64,000 nucleotides of DNA from Streptomyces sp. Je 1-79. Lineage in GTDB: Bacteria > Actinomycetota > Actinomycetes > Streptomycetales > Streptomycetaceae. The DNA lies in the NCBI RefSeq assembly GCF_025195125.1, contig NZ_JAMGSL010000001.1, forward strand, positions 1 through 64,000. The letters run 5' to 3'. The notes under the pieces were generated by a model. That model was given only the letters and a program-made list of their open reading frames with translations. It was not told where the DNA came from and did not search any database. A program made the translations under genes and the position numbers. Of this stretch, positions 26,604 to 33,002 are shown piece after piece (positions within the stretch are counted from its first letter, which is position 1; each line of letters starts with the position of its first letter).

Positions 26604-26746
26604 GGGGGCATTCTCACGCGCCCCCGGCCCGACGACCAGACCGGCGATCACGACGGCGATCCCAGGACGCGCCGGGTCCGGGGGTCCCGACGGCGATCCC
26701 CGTGCGCACGGTCAGGGATCTCGGTGGCGATCCCCGGCCGTGCCGG
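26604..26746. other. Intergenic region with degenerate GGCGATCC repeats
   Basis: This 143-base gap between two minus-strand genes contains three to four degenerate copies of a GGCGATCCC element spaced 38-50 bases apart. I see no gene or clear hairpin in it. Confidence 0.5.
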
Positions 26747-28366
26747 TCAGGACACGAGGGTCTGCTCCTCCAGCTCGGTCAGTCGTACGGTGCACAGGCC
26801 GCCGCGCTCGGCCTTCACGTCCGTCACCTTGAGCTGGGTGCCCGGCGCGAGGATGAACTCCTCCTCGCCCGTGAACGCGGAGAAGCTGCGGATGCCCACC
26901 GCCCGGACGGGGGTCACCTCGAAGAGCGTCCGCTTGCCGCGGCCCCCCAGGAACGCGCGCGCCACACCGAGTTCGGAGGTGCACGAGGACACGCCCCACC
27001 AGGTCACGGTCCGCCCGAGCGGGTACTGCGCGCGCAGGTCCAGCGAGACGCCGCGCCACAACGGCTCCGTACGGGCGGGGAGTTGCGACACCGCCGAGAA
27101 GAGCAGCCGTAGGTACGGGATGTACGGGACGAGCCGGGACCGGTCCGGGGAGCGGAGGACGGCGTTGATCTCCCGGTAGAACGCGGACTCGCACGTATAG
27201 AGGTGGAGGGCGGCGATCGCGTCGGCGGACAGACTGCCGGCGGCCGGTCCGTCCGCCCGCCTCTTGCCGAATTCGTGCGACAGCGTGACGTGCCGGTCCA
27301 GGTTCGACAGCACCTTCGCGACGGGGCCGACGGCGTCGCGGAAGTCCATCAGCGGGGTGTCGAACACACCGGTGATCCCGGGGAGGACGAGACCCTCGTC
27401 CTTGACCCCCGCGAGCCGGTCGAGATACAGCTGGTGCAGTTCCATGGTGGACGCGATGAACGCGCCCATGCGCTCGGCGGTTCCGCCGTGCGCCCCGTCG
27501 CCCTCCGCGGAGGCCCGGTCCCACCCCTTGCTCGGCAGCCAGTCGACCGGGTCCGCGCCCAGCGCCGCGAGGGCGTCGTTGACCAGGGCGAAGTGGTCGC
27601 CCTCGCAGAAGATGTCGCCCTGTGCCGCGGGGTTGCAGTGGTCGATGTGCCGGACGTCGACCTCGGGGTACTTCGCCTGAAGGCGGAGGACGACCTTCTT
27701 CAGGTTGCGGGCGTGCGCTCCCCACCACGCGAAGACGACACCGCGGTCCTCCTCGTCGGCGTTCTGCTTGGCCTTGAGGATCTCCTCGACGATCCGCTCG
27801 GCCACCGGACGCCAGAACGCGGTGTGCCGGTCCGTTCCCGTCGACCCGTCGCCGCTCGCGGTGAGCGACGCGTTCAGCAGTAGGACGCCCTGCGTGAGCA
27901 TCGCCTGGAACCACTCCGGCGGCTGGACGGTGTCCTGATTCTTCAGGAGCACGCGCACATCGGCGATGGGTGTCTTCTTCTGAATTCCGTACTTCCACAT
28001 CGCCGCCGCCTTGATGATGCAGCGGATGCTGACGACCCTGCCGAACTGGCTGTCCTTCCAGTCGTGGAAGGTGTTGTCGAACATGGCTATTCCGGTGGCG
28101 CTCTCCGGCCTCGGATAGGGGTTCTGGCCGAATACCACGACCTTCCATTTGTGCGGGGGATGGGGCTTGAGGGCCTGGAAGGTCAATTCGCGGACGGGGA
28201 CGATTTCGGTGCTGCGTCCCGCGCCGATGAACGTGGCCGCGTCCGGCTGTTCCTCGATGGTGGATTTCAGCAGCGGCAGCCACGGTTCGCCGCCTCCTGC
28301 GAAGAGTTCGGCGAGGGCCAGCGGGTCATTCGATTCGGGCTCGGTCGGGTTGTTGGCATCGCTCAT
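26747..28366 (-). CDS. Uracil-DNA glycosylase-like domain fused to an ADP-ribosyltransferase domain
   Basis: This 539-residue protein starts at ATG 28366 with GGGGAG eight bases upstream. Residues about 25-285 align by motif order with family 1 uracil-DNA glycosylase: VVVFGQNPYP (canonical GQDPYH), GVLLLNASLT (binding Asn165), VVFAWWGAHA, then HCNPAAQ (canonical HPSPLS, His243 kept) and EGDHFALVNDALAALGADPVDW read continuously. The catalytic Asp is Asn82 and the following His is Pro85. Residues about 300-539 are an ADP-ribosyltransferase of the R-S-E class: LWRGV (Arg438), TWWGVSSCTS (460-464) and EEEFILAPGT (Glu501/503), as in arginine-type ARTs. No signal peptide is visible, so it is cytoplasmic. 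It is divergent from a macro-domain gene. The combined function is unknown. Confidence 0.87.
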   Translation of the reverse strand: MSDANNPTEPESNDPLALAELFAGGGEPWLPLLKSTIEEQPDAATFIGAGRSTEIVPVRELTFQALKPHPPHKWKVVVFGQNPYPRPESATGIAMFDNTFHDWKDSQFGRVVSIRCIIKAAAMWKYGIQKKTPIADVRVLLKNQDTVQPPEWFQAMLTQGVLLLNASLTASGDGSTGTDRHTAFWRPVAERIVEEILKAKQNADEEDRGVVFAWWGAHARNLKKVVLRLQAKYPEVDVRHIDHCNPAAQGDIFCEGDHFALVNDALAALGADPVDWLPSKGWDRASAEGDGAHGGTAERMGAFIASTMELHQLYLDRLAGVKDEGLVLPGITGVFDTPLMDFRDAVGPVAKVLSNLDRHVTLSHEFGKRRADGPAAGSLSADAIAALHLYTCESAFYREINAVLRSPDRSRLVPYIPYLRLLFSAVSQLPARTEPLWRGVSLDLRAQYPLGRTVTWWGVSSCTSELGVARAFLGGRGKRTLFEVTPVRAVGIRSFSAFTGEEEFILAPGTQLKVTDVKAERGGLCTVRLTELEEQTLVS

Positions 28367-28513
28367 CAGCGGGACTCCCCCTGCGGTGGTCGGAATGTGC
28401 GCGCAAGCCGTGGAATGCGGAGAGGAACGCACCTGGGACGCCGTACGTGCCGACCGGCGTGGCTCTCGTCGGCAGCGTCGGCCTCACGGCTGGACCTGCG
28501 GAGATGTGGCGGC

Positions 28514-28542
28514 AGGCTAGCACCGGGTCACGGTGAGGGCAA
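28514..28542 (-). promoter_or_regulatory. Predicted promoter of the UDG-ART gene with embedded inverted repeat
   Basis: On the minus strand, TTGCCC (28542-28537) and TAGCCT (28519-28514) are separated by 17 bases. The spacer contains CACCG-N5-CGGTG (28521-28535). The element CCGGGTCAC within it (28523-28531) recurs at 28551-28559, 28 bp away, and GTCACG/CGTGAC (28527-28532, 28544-28549) forms another inverted pair. This arrangement looks like a repressor-controlled promoter. Confidence 0.6.
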
Positions 28543-28580
28543 TCGTGACGCCGGGTCACCGACCCTGCCTCGCAAGGGCG

Positions 28581-28603
28581 TTGTCAGTGGGGCACGGTAG
28601 CGT
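28581..28603 (+). promoter_or_regulatory. RecA-NDp-type (PafBC) DNA-damage promoter of the macro-domain gene
   Basis: TTGTCAGTG (28581-28589), eight bases, then TAGCGT (28598-28603) matches the actinobacterial RecA-NDp consensus TTGTCRGTG-N8-TANNNT at every defined position. The predicted transcript would start about 35 bases before the macro-domain ATG at 28644. This promoter class is LexA-independent and is activated by PafBC after DNA damage in mycobacteria. Confidence 0.82.
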
Positions 28604-28643
28604 CGTGGTTGGTGGAACGGCCGCTTCTCGATCGGAGTGCATC

Positions 28644-29321
28644 ATGACCGAAATCCGTGTGCAGTCGCCTCTCAAGGTGGTGCTGACCGACATCAACAGC
28701 GCAGTGGTGGAGGCATGGCGGGCGGCGTTCGCCGACACTCCAGGGATCGAGATCCGCAAGGGGTCGATTCTCGACGAGCAGGTCGATGCCTGGGTCAGTC
28801 CGACCAACTCCCGGGGCCGTATGGACGGTGGGGTCGACGCGGTCGTCAAACGGCACCTCGGAGCGGGTATCCAATTGCGTGTGCAGCGAGCGATCCGCGA
28901 CCGGTTCGCGGGCAGCCTCCCGGTGGGCAGCGCGGTATGCGTTCCTTCCGGGGCGGCGAATCCGAGGTTTCTGATATCGACGCCGACGATGGAATCGTCC
29001 TCGCAGAACGTGAGGGAGACCCTGAATGTGGCGCTGGCGTGCGCCGCCGCGTTCCAGGCGATCCATCAGCAGAACGCCGCCGTGCCCGGCAGTATCGAGT
29101 CGGTGGCGCTGGTGGGCCTGGGGGCGCAGACCGGCCGGGTGCCCGCGAGGGTCTGCGCCAACCTGATGTGGACGGGCTACACACTCTTCAACGACTGCCG
29201 CTTCGACGACTACGACGAGCTGCGCGCCACCATCACCGCGCAGCTCGACGACCTCGACATGGCGCCCGAGCGGGGACGGGTGCGCATCGAGCCGCCGAAG
29301 CGGGCGGCCTCACGACGCTGA
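28644..29321 (+). CDS. Macro-domain (ADP-ribose-binding) protein
   Basis: This 225-residue cytoplasmic protein starts at ATG 28644 with GGAG six bases upstream. The macro fold is recognised from DAWVSPTNSRGRMDGGVD (residues 48-65; Asn55 and the GGVD turn form the ADP-ribose-binding loop), VGSAVCVPSG, the strand FLISTPTM and the second ligand loop GLGAQTGRVP (158-167). Macro proteins bind ADP-ribose and many remove it from proteins or nucleic acids or dephosphorylate ADP-ribose 1''-phosphate. Divergence from an ADP-ribosyltransferase fusion and the damage-type promoter suggest an eraser or antidote role. About 35 basic residues follow the fold (PERGRVRIEPPKRAASRR at the end). Which ADP-ribose adduct it handles is unknown. 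Confidence 0.86.
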   Translation: MTEIRVQSPLKVVLTDINSAVVEAWRAAFADTPGIEIRKGSILDEQVDAWVSPTNSRGRMDGGVDAVVKRHLGAGIQLRVQRAIRDRFAGSLPVGSAVCVPSGAANPRFLISTPTMESSSQNVRETLNVALACAAAFQAIHQQNAAVPGSIESVALVGLGAQTGRVPARVCANLMWTGYTLFNDCRFDDYDELRATITAQLDDLDMAPERGRVRIEPPKRAASRR

Positions 29322-29364
29322 TCGGAGGCTCCCCGGGGTCCGGACGAGCAGGGTCCCGCGCCCT

Positions 29365-29949
29365 TCAGCCACCACCGCCGAAGCTCCACGCTTCGATGTC
29401 GCGGTAGTGGATCGGCCCCGGGCCGCGGCCGAAGTTGCTGCCGACCAGGTGCAGGCGCGTGGCCTGCCAGCGGCGGCCGGCGAAGGCGTCGAGTCCGACC
29501 GCGGCCTCCACCACACAGGCGGTCTCGTTCCGGCGGGCCCGGGCCAGCGTGAGATGGGGGCGCAGCGGCCGGTCCTCGAAGGCGACCCCGCACTCCCGGA
29601 CCACGGTGCGCACGTCGGAGGCGAGCAGGTGCAGTCCTTCGAGATCCCCGTCGATCCCGCTCCACAGCACCCGCTCGTCGAAGTGCCCGCCGCCGCGCAA
29701 CGCCAGTTCCACGGGCCGACGGGCCGCCGCGAGCACGGCGAGCGGCGGTCGCAGCAGCGGCACGGCCGCGACCGGGAGCTCCCCGAGGAACGCCAGGGTG
29801 ATGTGCCAGTCCTCGATGCGGTTCCACCGCATGTCCGGGTACGCCTCGTAGGCGGGCCGCAGCGCCCGCTCCAGCTCCTCCTTGGCGTCGTCGGGCGGAG
29901 CGAGCGCTATGAACACCCGAACGGTCGAGGCGTGGATCTGATCGTTCAC
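29365..29949 (-). CDS. 2H phosphoesterase / RNA 2',3'-cyclic phosphodiesterase (ThpR/LigT-like)
   Basis: This 194-residue protein has the two HxT motifs of the 2H family: WHITLAFLG (about residues 48-56) and RPHLTLARAR (about 130-139), each supplying a catalytic His and Thr. Relatives open 2',3'-cyclic nucleotides, ligate RNA ends or hydrolyse ADP-ribose 1'',2''-cyclic phosphate. The start is given as GTG 29949, though an internal GTG near residue 9 cannot be excluded because neither has a good ribosome site. It converges on the macro gene (43 bp apart). It lies 57 bp after the FAD oxidase gene on the same strand, so it may instead belong to that transcript. Confidence 0.87.
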   Translation of the reverse strand: MNDQIHASTVRVFIALAPPDDAKEELERALRPAYEAYPDMRWNRIEDWHITLAFLGELPVAAVPLLRPPLAVLAAARRPVELALRGGGHFDERVLWSGIDGDLEGLHLLASDVRTVVRECGVAFEDRPLRPHLTLARARRNETACVVEAAVGLDAFAGRRWQATRLHLVGSNFGRGPGPIHYRDIEAWSFGGGG

Positions 29950-30006
29950 AGAGGTCTTCGTACCTCACCGCGGACCGTTCGGTCATCTTTCCGTTCGGTA
30001 CGGCCG

Positions 30007-31620
30007 TCAGTCGACGAGCACTCCCGGGTTGAGGATGCCCCGGGGGTCGAGCGCGCCCTTCGCGGCGCGCAGCGCGAGCGCGAAGGGGTCGGGGCGCTGG
30101 CGGTCGTAGCCCGGGCGGTGGTCCCGGCCGACGGCGTGGTGGTGGGTGATGGTGGCCCGGTGGCGGTGCAGGACGTCGCTCGCCACGGCCTTGAGCTCGT
30201 CCCAGAAGGCGACCTCGTCTCCGGGGCGGCCGGCGGCGAGGACGGTGAAGTACGGTGCCGCGCCGTCGGGATAGACGTGGGTGAGGCGGCAGTTGACGGT
30301 CGCCGGATGGCCGGTGGCCTTGAGCGCCGCCTCGCCGACCTCCTGGCGAACCGCTTCGATCAGACCGGGGATCCGGTCCCAGGTGGCCGCCGTCTCGAAG
30401 GTCTCCGCGACGGCGCCCATCCTGGCCAGTCCGTCGCGGAGGTACGGCATCCGCAGGAAGGCCGAGCGCCAGGCGCTCACGGCGGCGTCGGCTGGCGCGC
30501 CGTCCTCCGCGGGCGAGCCGGCGGCGCCGGGCCTCCCGCCGTGGGAGCGGGCCAGGTCGACGGCCTGTCCGAGCCGGGCGGTGACCGGTCCGCCCGCGGA
30601 CTCGAACCCGAGGACGAGCACGCAGGAGCCGTCGTGCGTGGCGCCGGAGAGCGCTGCCTCGCCGGCGTCGAGCAGCCGGCAGTTGGCGGGGGAGAGGTCC
30701 GACTGCGCGAGGGCGCGCACCGCTTCCAGTGCCGCGTGGAAGTCGGAGAAGGCAAGGGAGGCGGAGGCCTTGTGGGCGGGGCGTACCTGCAGTCGCACCC
30801 ATGCTTCGGTGATGACGCCGAGCGCCCCTTCGGAGCCGAGGAACAACCGGTCGGGGGAGGGGCCCGCGCCCGACGCGGGCAGCCGCCACGAAGCGCTGAC
30901 GCCGGCCGGGGTGACCACGCGCAGGGACTGGACGAAGTCGTCGATGTGGGTGCGGCCGGTGGCGTAGTGGCCGCCGGCCCGGGTGGCGATCCAGCCGCCC
31001 AGGGTGGAGAACTCGAAGCTCTGCGGGAAGTGCCGCAACGTCAAGCCGTGCGGCCGGAGTTGGTCCTCCAGGCTCGGACCGAGCGTCCCCGCCTGGATGC
31101 GTGCGGCCCGGCCGGCGGTGTCGAGCTCCAGGACGCGGTCCATGGCGGTCAGGTCGAGCGACATCACGGCGCGGTGGGCGTCACCGCGGTACTCCACGCC
31201 GCCCGAGACCGAGGACCCGCCGCCGTACGGTACGACCGCGACCTGTCGCTCACCGGCCCAGTCCAGCAGGTCGGCCACCTCCCGTTCGTCCGTCGGGCGC
31301 GCGACGAGGTCGGGGATGCGGCCGGGGCGCCCGCGCAGGGCGCGTACGACGTCGCGGTACGCCTTGCCCATGGCGTGCGCGGCGCGCTGCCCGGGGTCGG
31401 TGTCGACCAGGTGTGCGAGGCTCGCCGGGGGCTCGACGGAGGCACTCGCGATCCGCAGGTCGTGGACGCGGGGGACGGGGAGGGGGCGGGGCAGGGTGCC
31501 GGGTATGAGGGCGCCCATCGCGGCGCACTCCGCGTCGTCGGGATGAGCGTCCTCCCACCCCCAGCCCCACCAGGACCTGGGGCGCGGAGGGCTCTGCTGT
31601 GTCGTCGTGCTGCCGGACAT
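30007..31620 (-). CDS. FAD-linked oxidase, alkyldihydroxyacetonephosphate-synthase-like
   Basis: This 537-residue protein of the PCMH-type FAD-binding oxidase family has the N-terminal FAD fold with VAVVPYGGGSSVSGG (about residues 130-144) and the HFPQSFEFSTLGGWIATRAGGHYATGRTHIDDFV region. A C-terminal cap domain contains THHHAVGRDH, like the HHH active-site loop of alkyl-DHAP synthases. The opening WWGWGWED is typical of this bacterial subgroup. The start is ATG 31620 with GGAG upstream. Bacterial members are assigned to ether-lipid synthesis or to oxidation of hydroxy acids, and I cannot choose. It is divergent from a TetR gene across a 20-bp palindrome and is probably repressed by it. Confidence 0.9.
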   Translation of the reverse strand: MSGSTTTQQSPPRPRSWWGWGWEDAHPDDAECAAMGALIPGTLPRPLPVPRVHDLRIASASVEPPASLAHLVDTDPGQRAAHAMGKAYRDVVRALRGRPGRIPDLVARPTDEREVADLLDWAGERQVAVVPYGGGSSVSGGVEYRGDAHRAVMSLDLTAMDRVLELDTAGRAARIQAGTLGPSLEDQLRPHGLTLRHFPQSFEFSTLGGWIATRAGGHYATGRTHIDDFVQSLRVVTPAGVSASWRLPASGAGPSPDRLFLGSEGALGVITEAWVRLQVRPAHKASASLAFSDFHAALEAVRALAQSDLSPANCRLLDAGEAALSGATHDGSCVLVLGFESAGGPVTARLGQAVDLARSHGGRPGAAGSPAEDGAPADAAVSAWRSAFLRMPYLRDGLARMGAVAETFETAATWDRIPGLIEAVRQEVGEAALKATGHPATVNCRLTHVYPDGAAPYFTVLAAGRPGDEVAFWDELKAVASDVLHRHRATITHHHAVGRDHRPGYDRQRPDPFALALRAAKGALDPRGILNPGVLVD

Positions 31621-31648
31621 GGGTGCGCTCCAAGGGGCCGCCGGACAG

Positions 31649-31668
31649 AATTTACCCTGCGGTAAATT
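31649..31668. promoter_or_regulatory. TetR-type operator in the divergent promoter region
   Basis: AATTTACCCTGCGGTAAATT is a perfect palindrome of two 8-base arms around CTGC. It lies between the oxidase start (31620) and the tetR start (31690) and covers the expected -35 region of the tetR promoter, whose -10 is GATAAT (31676-31681). Autoregulation plus control of the oxidase is the natural reading. Confidence 0.8.
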
Positions 31669-31689
31669 ACTTACTGATAATATCCGCCC

Positions 31690-32319
31690 ATGGCAACCCC
31701 GCGCTCGAAAGCCGGCACCAAGGGAGTCCCGCGGCACCACCGTCAGCAGCAGATGCTGGAGGCCGCCACGGAGGAGTTCGGCACCCGCGGCTACGCGGCC
31801 GCCTCCCTCCCCGCGATCGCCGAGCGCGTCGGCGTCACGAAGACGCTGCTCCACCAGTACTTCGGCACCAAGGAAGAGCTGTACCTCGCCTGCCTGGTCC
31901 CCGTCGGCGACCGGCTCCTGGACACCATCCGCACCGCGATGGGGCAGGAAGGGACCACGGCGCGCACCCCTCTGCGGGTCCTCGAAAGCATCTTCACCGC
32001 CCTGGAAGGGCAGCGTGAGGCGTGGTTCGTGCTCTACGACACCTCACTGCCGGCCGACGGCGAGGCCGCGCGCCGGGCCGCGGAGTACTGGTCGGCGATC
32101 GACCGGCTCGCGGCCGGCGGCACCGCCGACCTGCTGCGGGCCGCCGGATCGACCGACCCCCTGGACGCCGACGCGCTGAAGTACGTCTGGCGTGACCTCG
32201 TCGCCACCCTCGTCCGCTGGTGGGTCAAGCACCCCGACCAGTCCCCGACTGCCATGACCCAGCGCTGCGCCCGCCTCTTCGCCGCGGCCGCCGCGCTCAC
32301 GACCGACCCGGTCGGCTGA
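31690..32319 (+). CDS. TetR family transcriptional regulator
   Basis: This 209-residue protein has an N-terminal TetR DNA-binding domain (about residues 18-65): QQMLEAATEEFGTRGYAAASLPAIAERVGVTKTLLHQYFGTKEELY in continuous order. The C-terminal domain is helical with DTSLPADGEAARRA and a Trp-rich region (YVWRDLVATLVRWW), so its ligand is probably hydrophobic. The ATG at 31690 has no Shine-Dalgarno and lies about 8 bases after a good -10 (GATAAT), so the mRNA is probably leaderless. The perfect palindrome upstream is its likely operator. Confidence 0.92.
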   Translation: MATPRSKAGTKGVPRHHRQQQMLEAATEEFGTRGYAAASLPAIAERVGVTKTLLHQYFGTKEELYLACLVPVGDRLLDTIRTAMGQEGTTARTPLRVLESIFTALEGQREAWFVLYDTSLPADGEAARRAAEYWSAIDRLAAGGTADLLRAAGSTDPLDADALKYVWRDLVATLVRWWVKHPDQSPTAMTQRCARLFAAAAALTTDPVG

Positions 32320-32401
32320 GCCTGGCGCCGCCTCCGTCGACGTGGTCGCCCAGGGCCGCCCGGGCTGCCGACGTGCCGAGGGGCAGAGGCGTCCATCGGT
32401 T

Positions 32402-32422
32402 CATCTCTCTTGTGAAGAGATG
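32402..32422. promoter_or_regulatory. Inverted repeat upstream of the 112-residue hypothetical gene
   Basis: CATCTCT (32402-32408) and AGAGATG (32416-32422) form perfect 7-base arms around 7 bases, followed directly by GGGTAG. It lies 100 bp upstream of the gene at 32523. The GGGTAG resembles the -10 of SigB-type promoters, but no matching -35 is at the right distance. Confidence 0.4.
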
Positions 32423-32522
32423 GGGTAGGGGGCATTCGGGTGGAGTGCGGGGCTGTCCGCAACTGCCCGCCGCCCTTTCGTAGTCGTCCTCTCCAGTTGC
32501 ACGACGAACTGAGGAGGCACTC

Positions 32523-32861
32523 GTGACCGGGTTTCAGGCTTTCGCCACTGGCACCGCTGAGCTGCTGGATCTCGACCCGTACCGTTTCCCCGCCATGCTG
32601 ATGGACGACGAGCCCGAGGAGACGTCCATGGCCCGCGGGGTCATGGAGTTCGGCGACTACGTTCTGCCCGCGCCGGAGCCGGAGAGCCGTCTGGCCTTCC
32701 CCCTGGCACCGTCCGACCGCCGCCGCCTGGAACTGCACGCCACGCTCACCGCGGCCGGCATCGCGCCCCTGCCCGGCGACCTCGACGCCATCGAGGCCCT
32801 GTGCGGGCTGGACGACACGATCCACGTCGCACTTCTGCGATGGATCAACCCGTCGCTGTGA
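32523..32861 (+). CDS. Hypothetical protein, 112 residues
   Basis: I do not recognise this protein. It starts at GTG 32523 with a strong GAGGAGG ribosome site and is short, acidic and soluble, without a signal peptide or membrane segment. The N-terminal half is rich in Asp/Glu/Pro (LMDDEPEETSMARG). The C-terminal half contains two predicted helices (SDRRRLELHATLTAAG and DLDAIEALCGLDDTIHVALLRWI). The strong ribosome site and codon bias support a real gene. It stands alone between tetR and the ROK regulator, which converges from the other side through a 27-bp hairpin. Confidence 0.78.
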   Translation: MTGFQAFATGTAELLDLDPYRFPAMLMDDEPEETSMARGVMEFGDYVLPAPEPESRLAFPLAPSDRRRLELHATLTAAGIAPLPGDLDAIEALCGLDDTIHVALLRWINPSL

Positions 32862-32913
32862 CCGTCGCCCCGGCCCTGACCCGGACCGCGGCGACCCCGC
32901 TGGGCGCCCGGTG

Positions 32914-32971
32914 CTGATCAGGGCGCGGTGCCGCTCAGGGCCGACCCTGAGCGGCACCGGGCCCTGATCAG
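32914..32971. terminator. 27-bp near-perfect hairpin between convergent genes
   Basis: The arms 32914-32940 and 32945-32971 are complementary over 27 bases with a single mismatch and a 4-base loop. It sits between the stop of the 112-residue gene and the ROK gene stop and should terminate both transcripts. Confidence 0.87.
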
Positions 32972-33002
32972 TGGGGGAGCCGGCCTCCGCCGTGACCCGC
33001 GC

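Noticed and set aside
26747..28366. Housekeeping uracil-DNA glycosylase
   Set aside because: The catalytic loop is altered (GQNPYP), motif B is HCNPAAQ and a 240-residue ADP-ribosyltransferase domain is fused to it.
32399..32428. SigB-type promoter before the 112-residue gene
   Set aside because: GGGTAG is present but no GNNT box occurs 14-16 bases upstream, so only the inverted repeat was reported.
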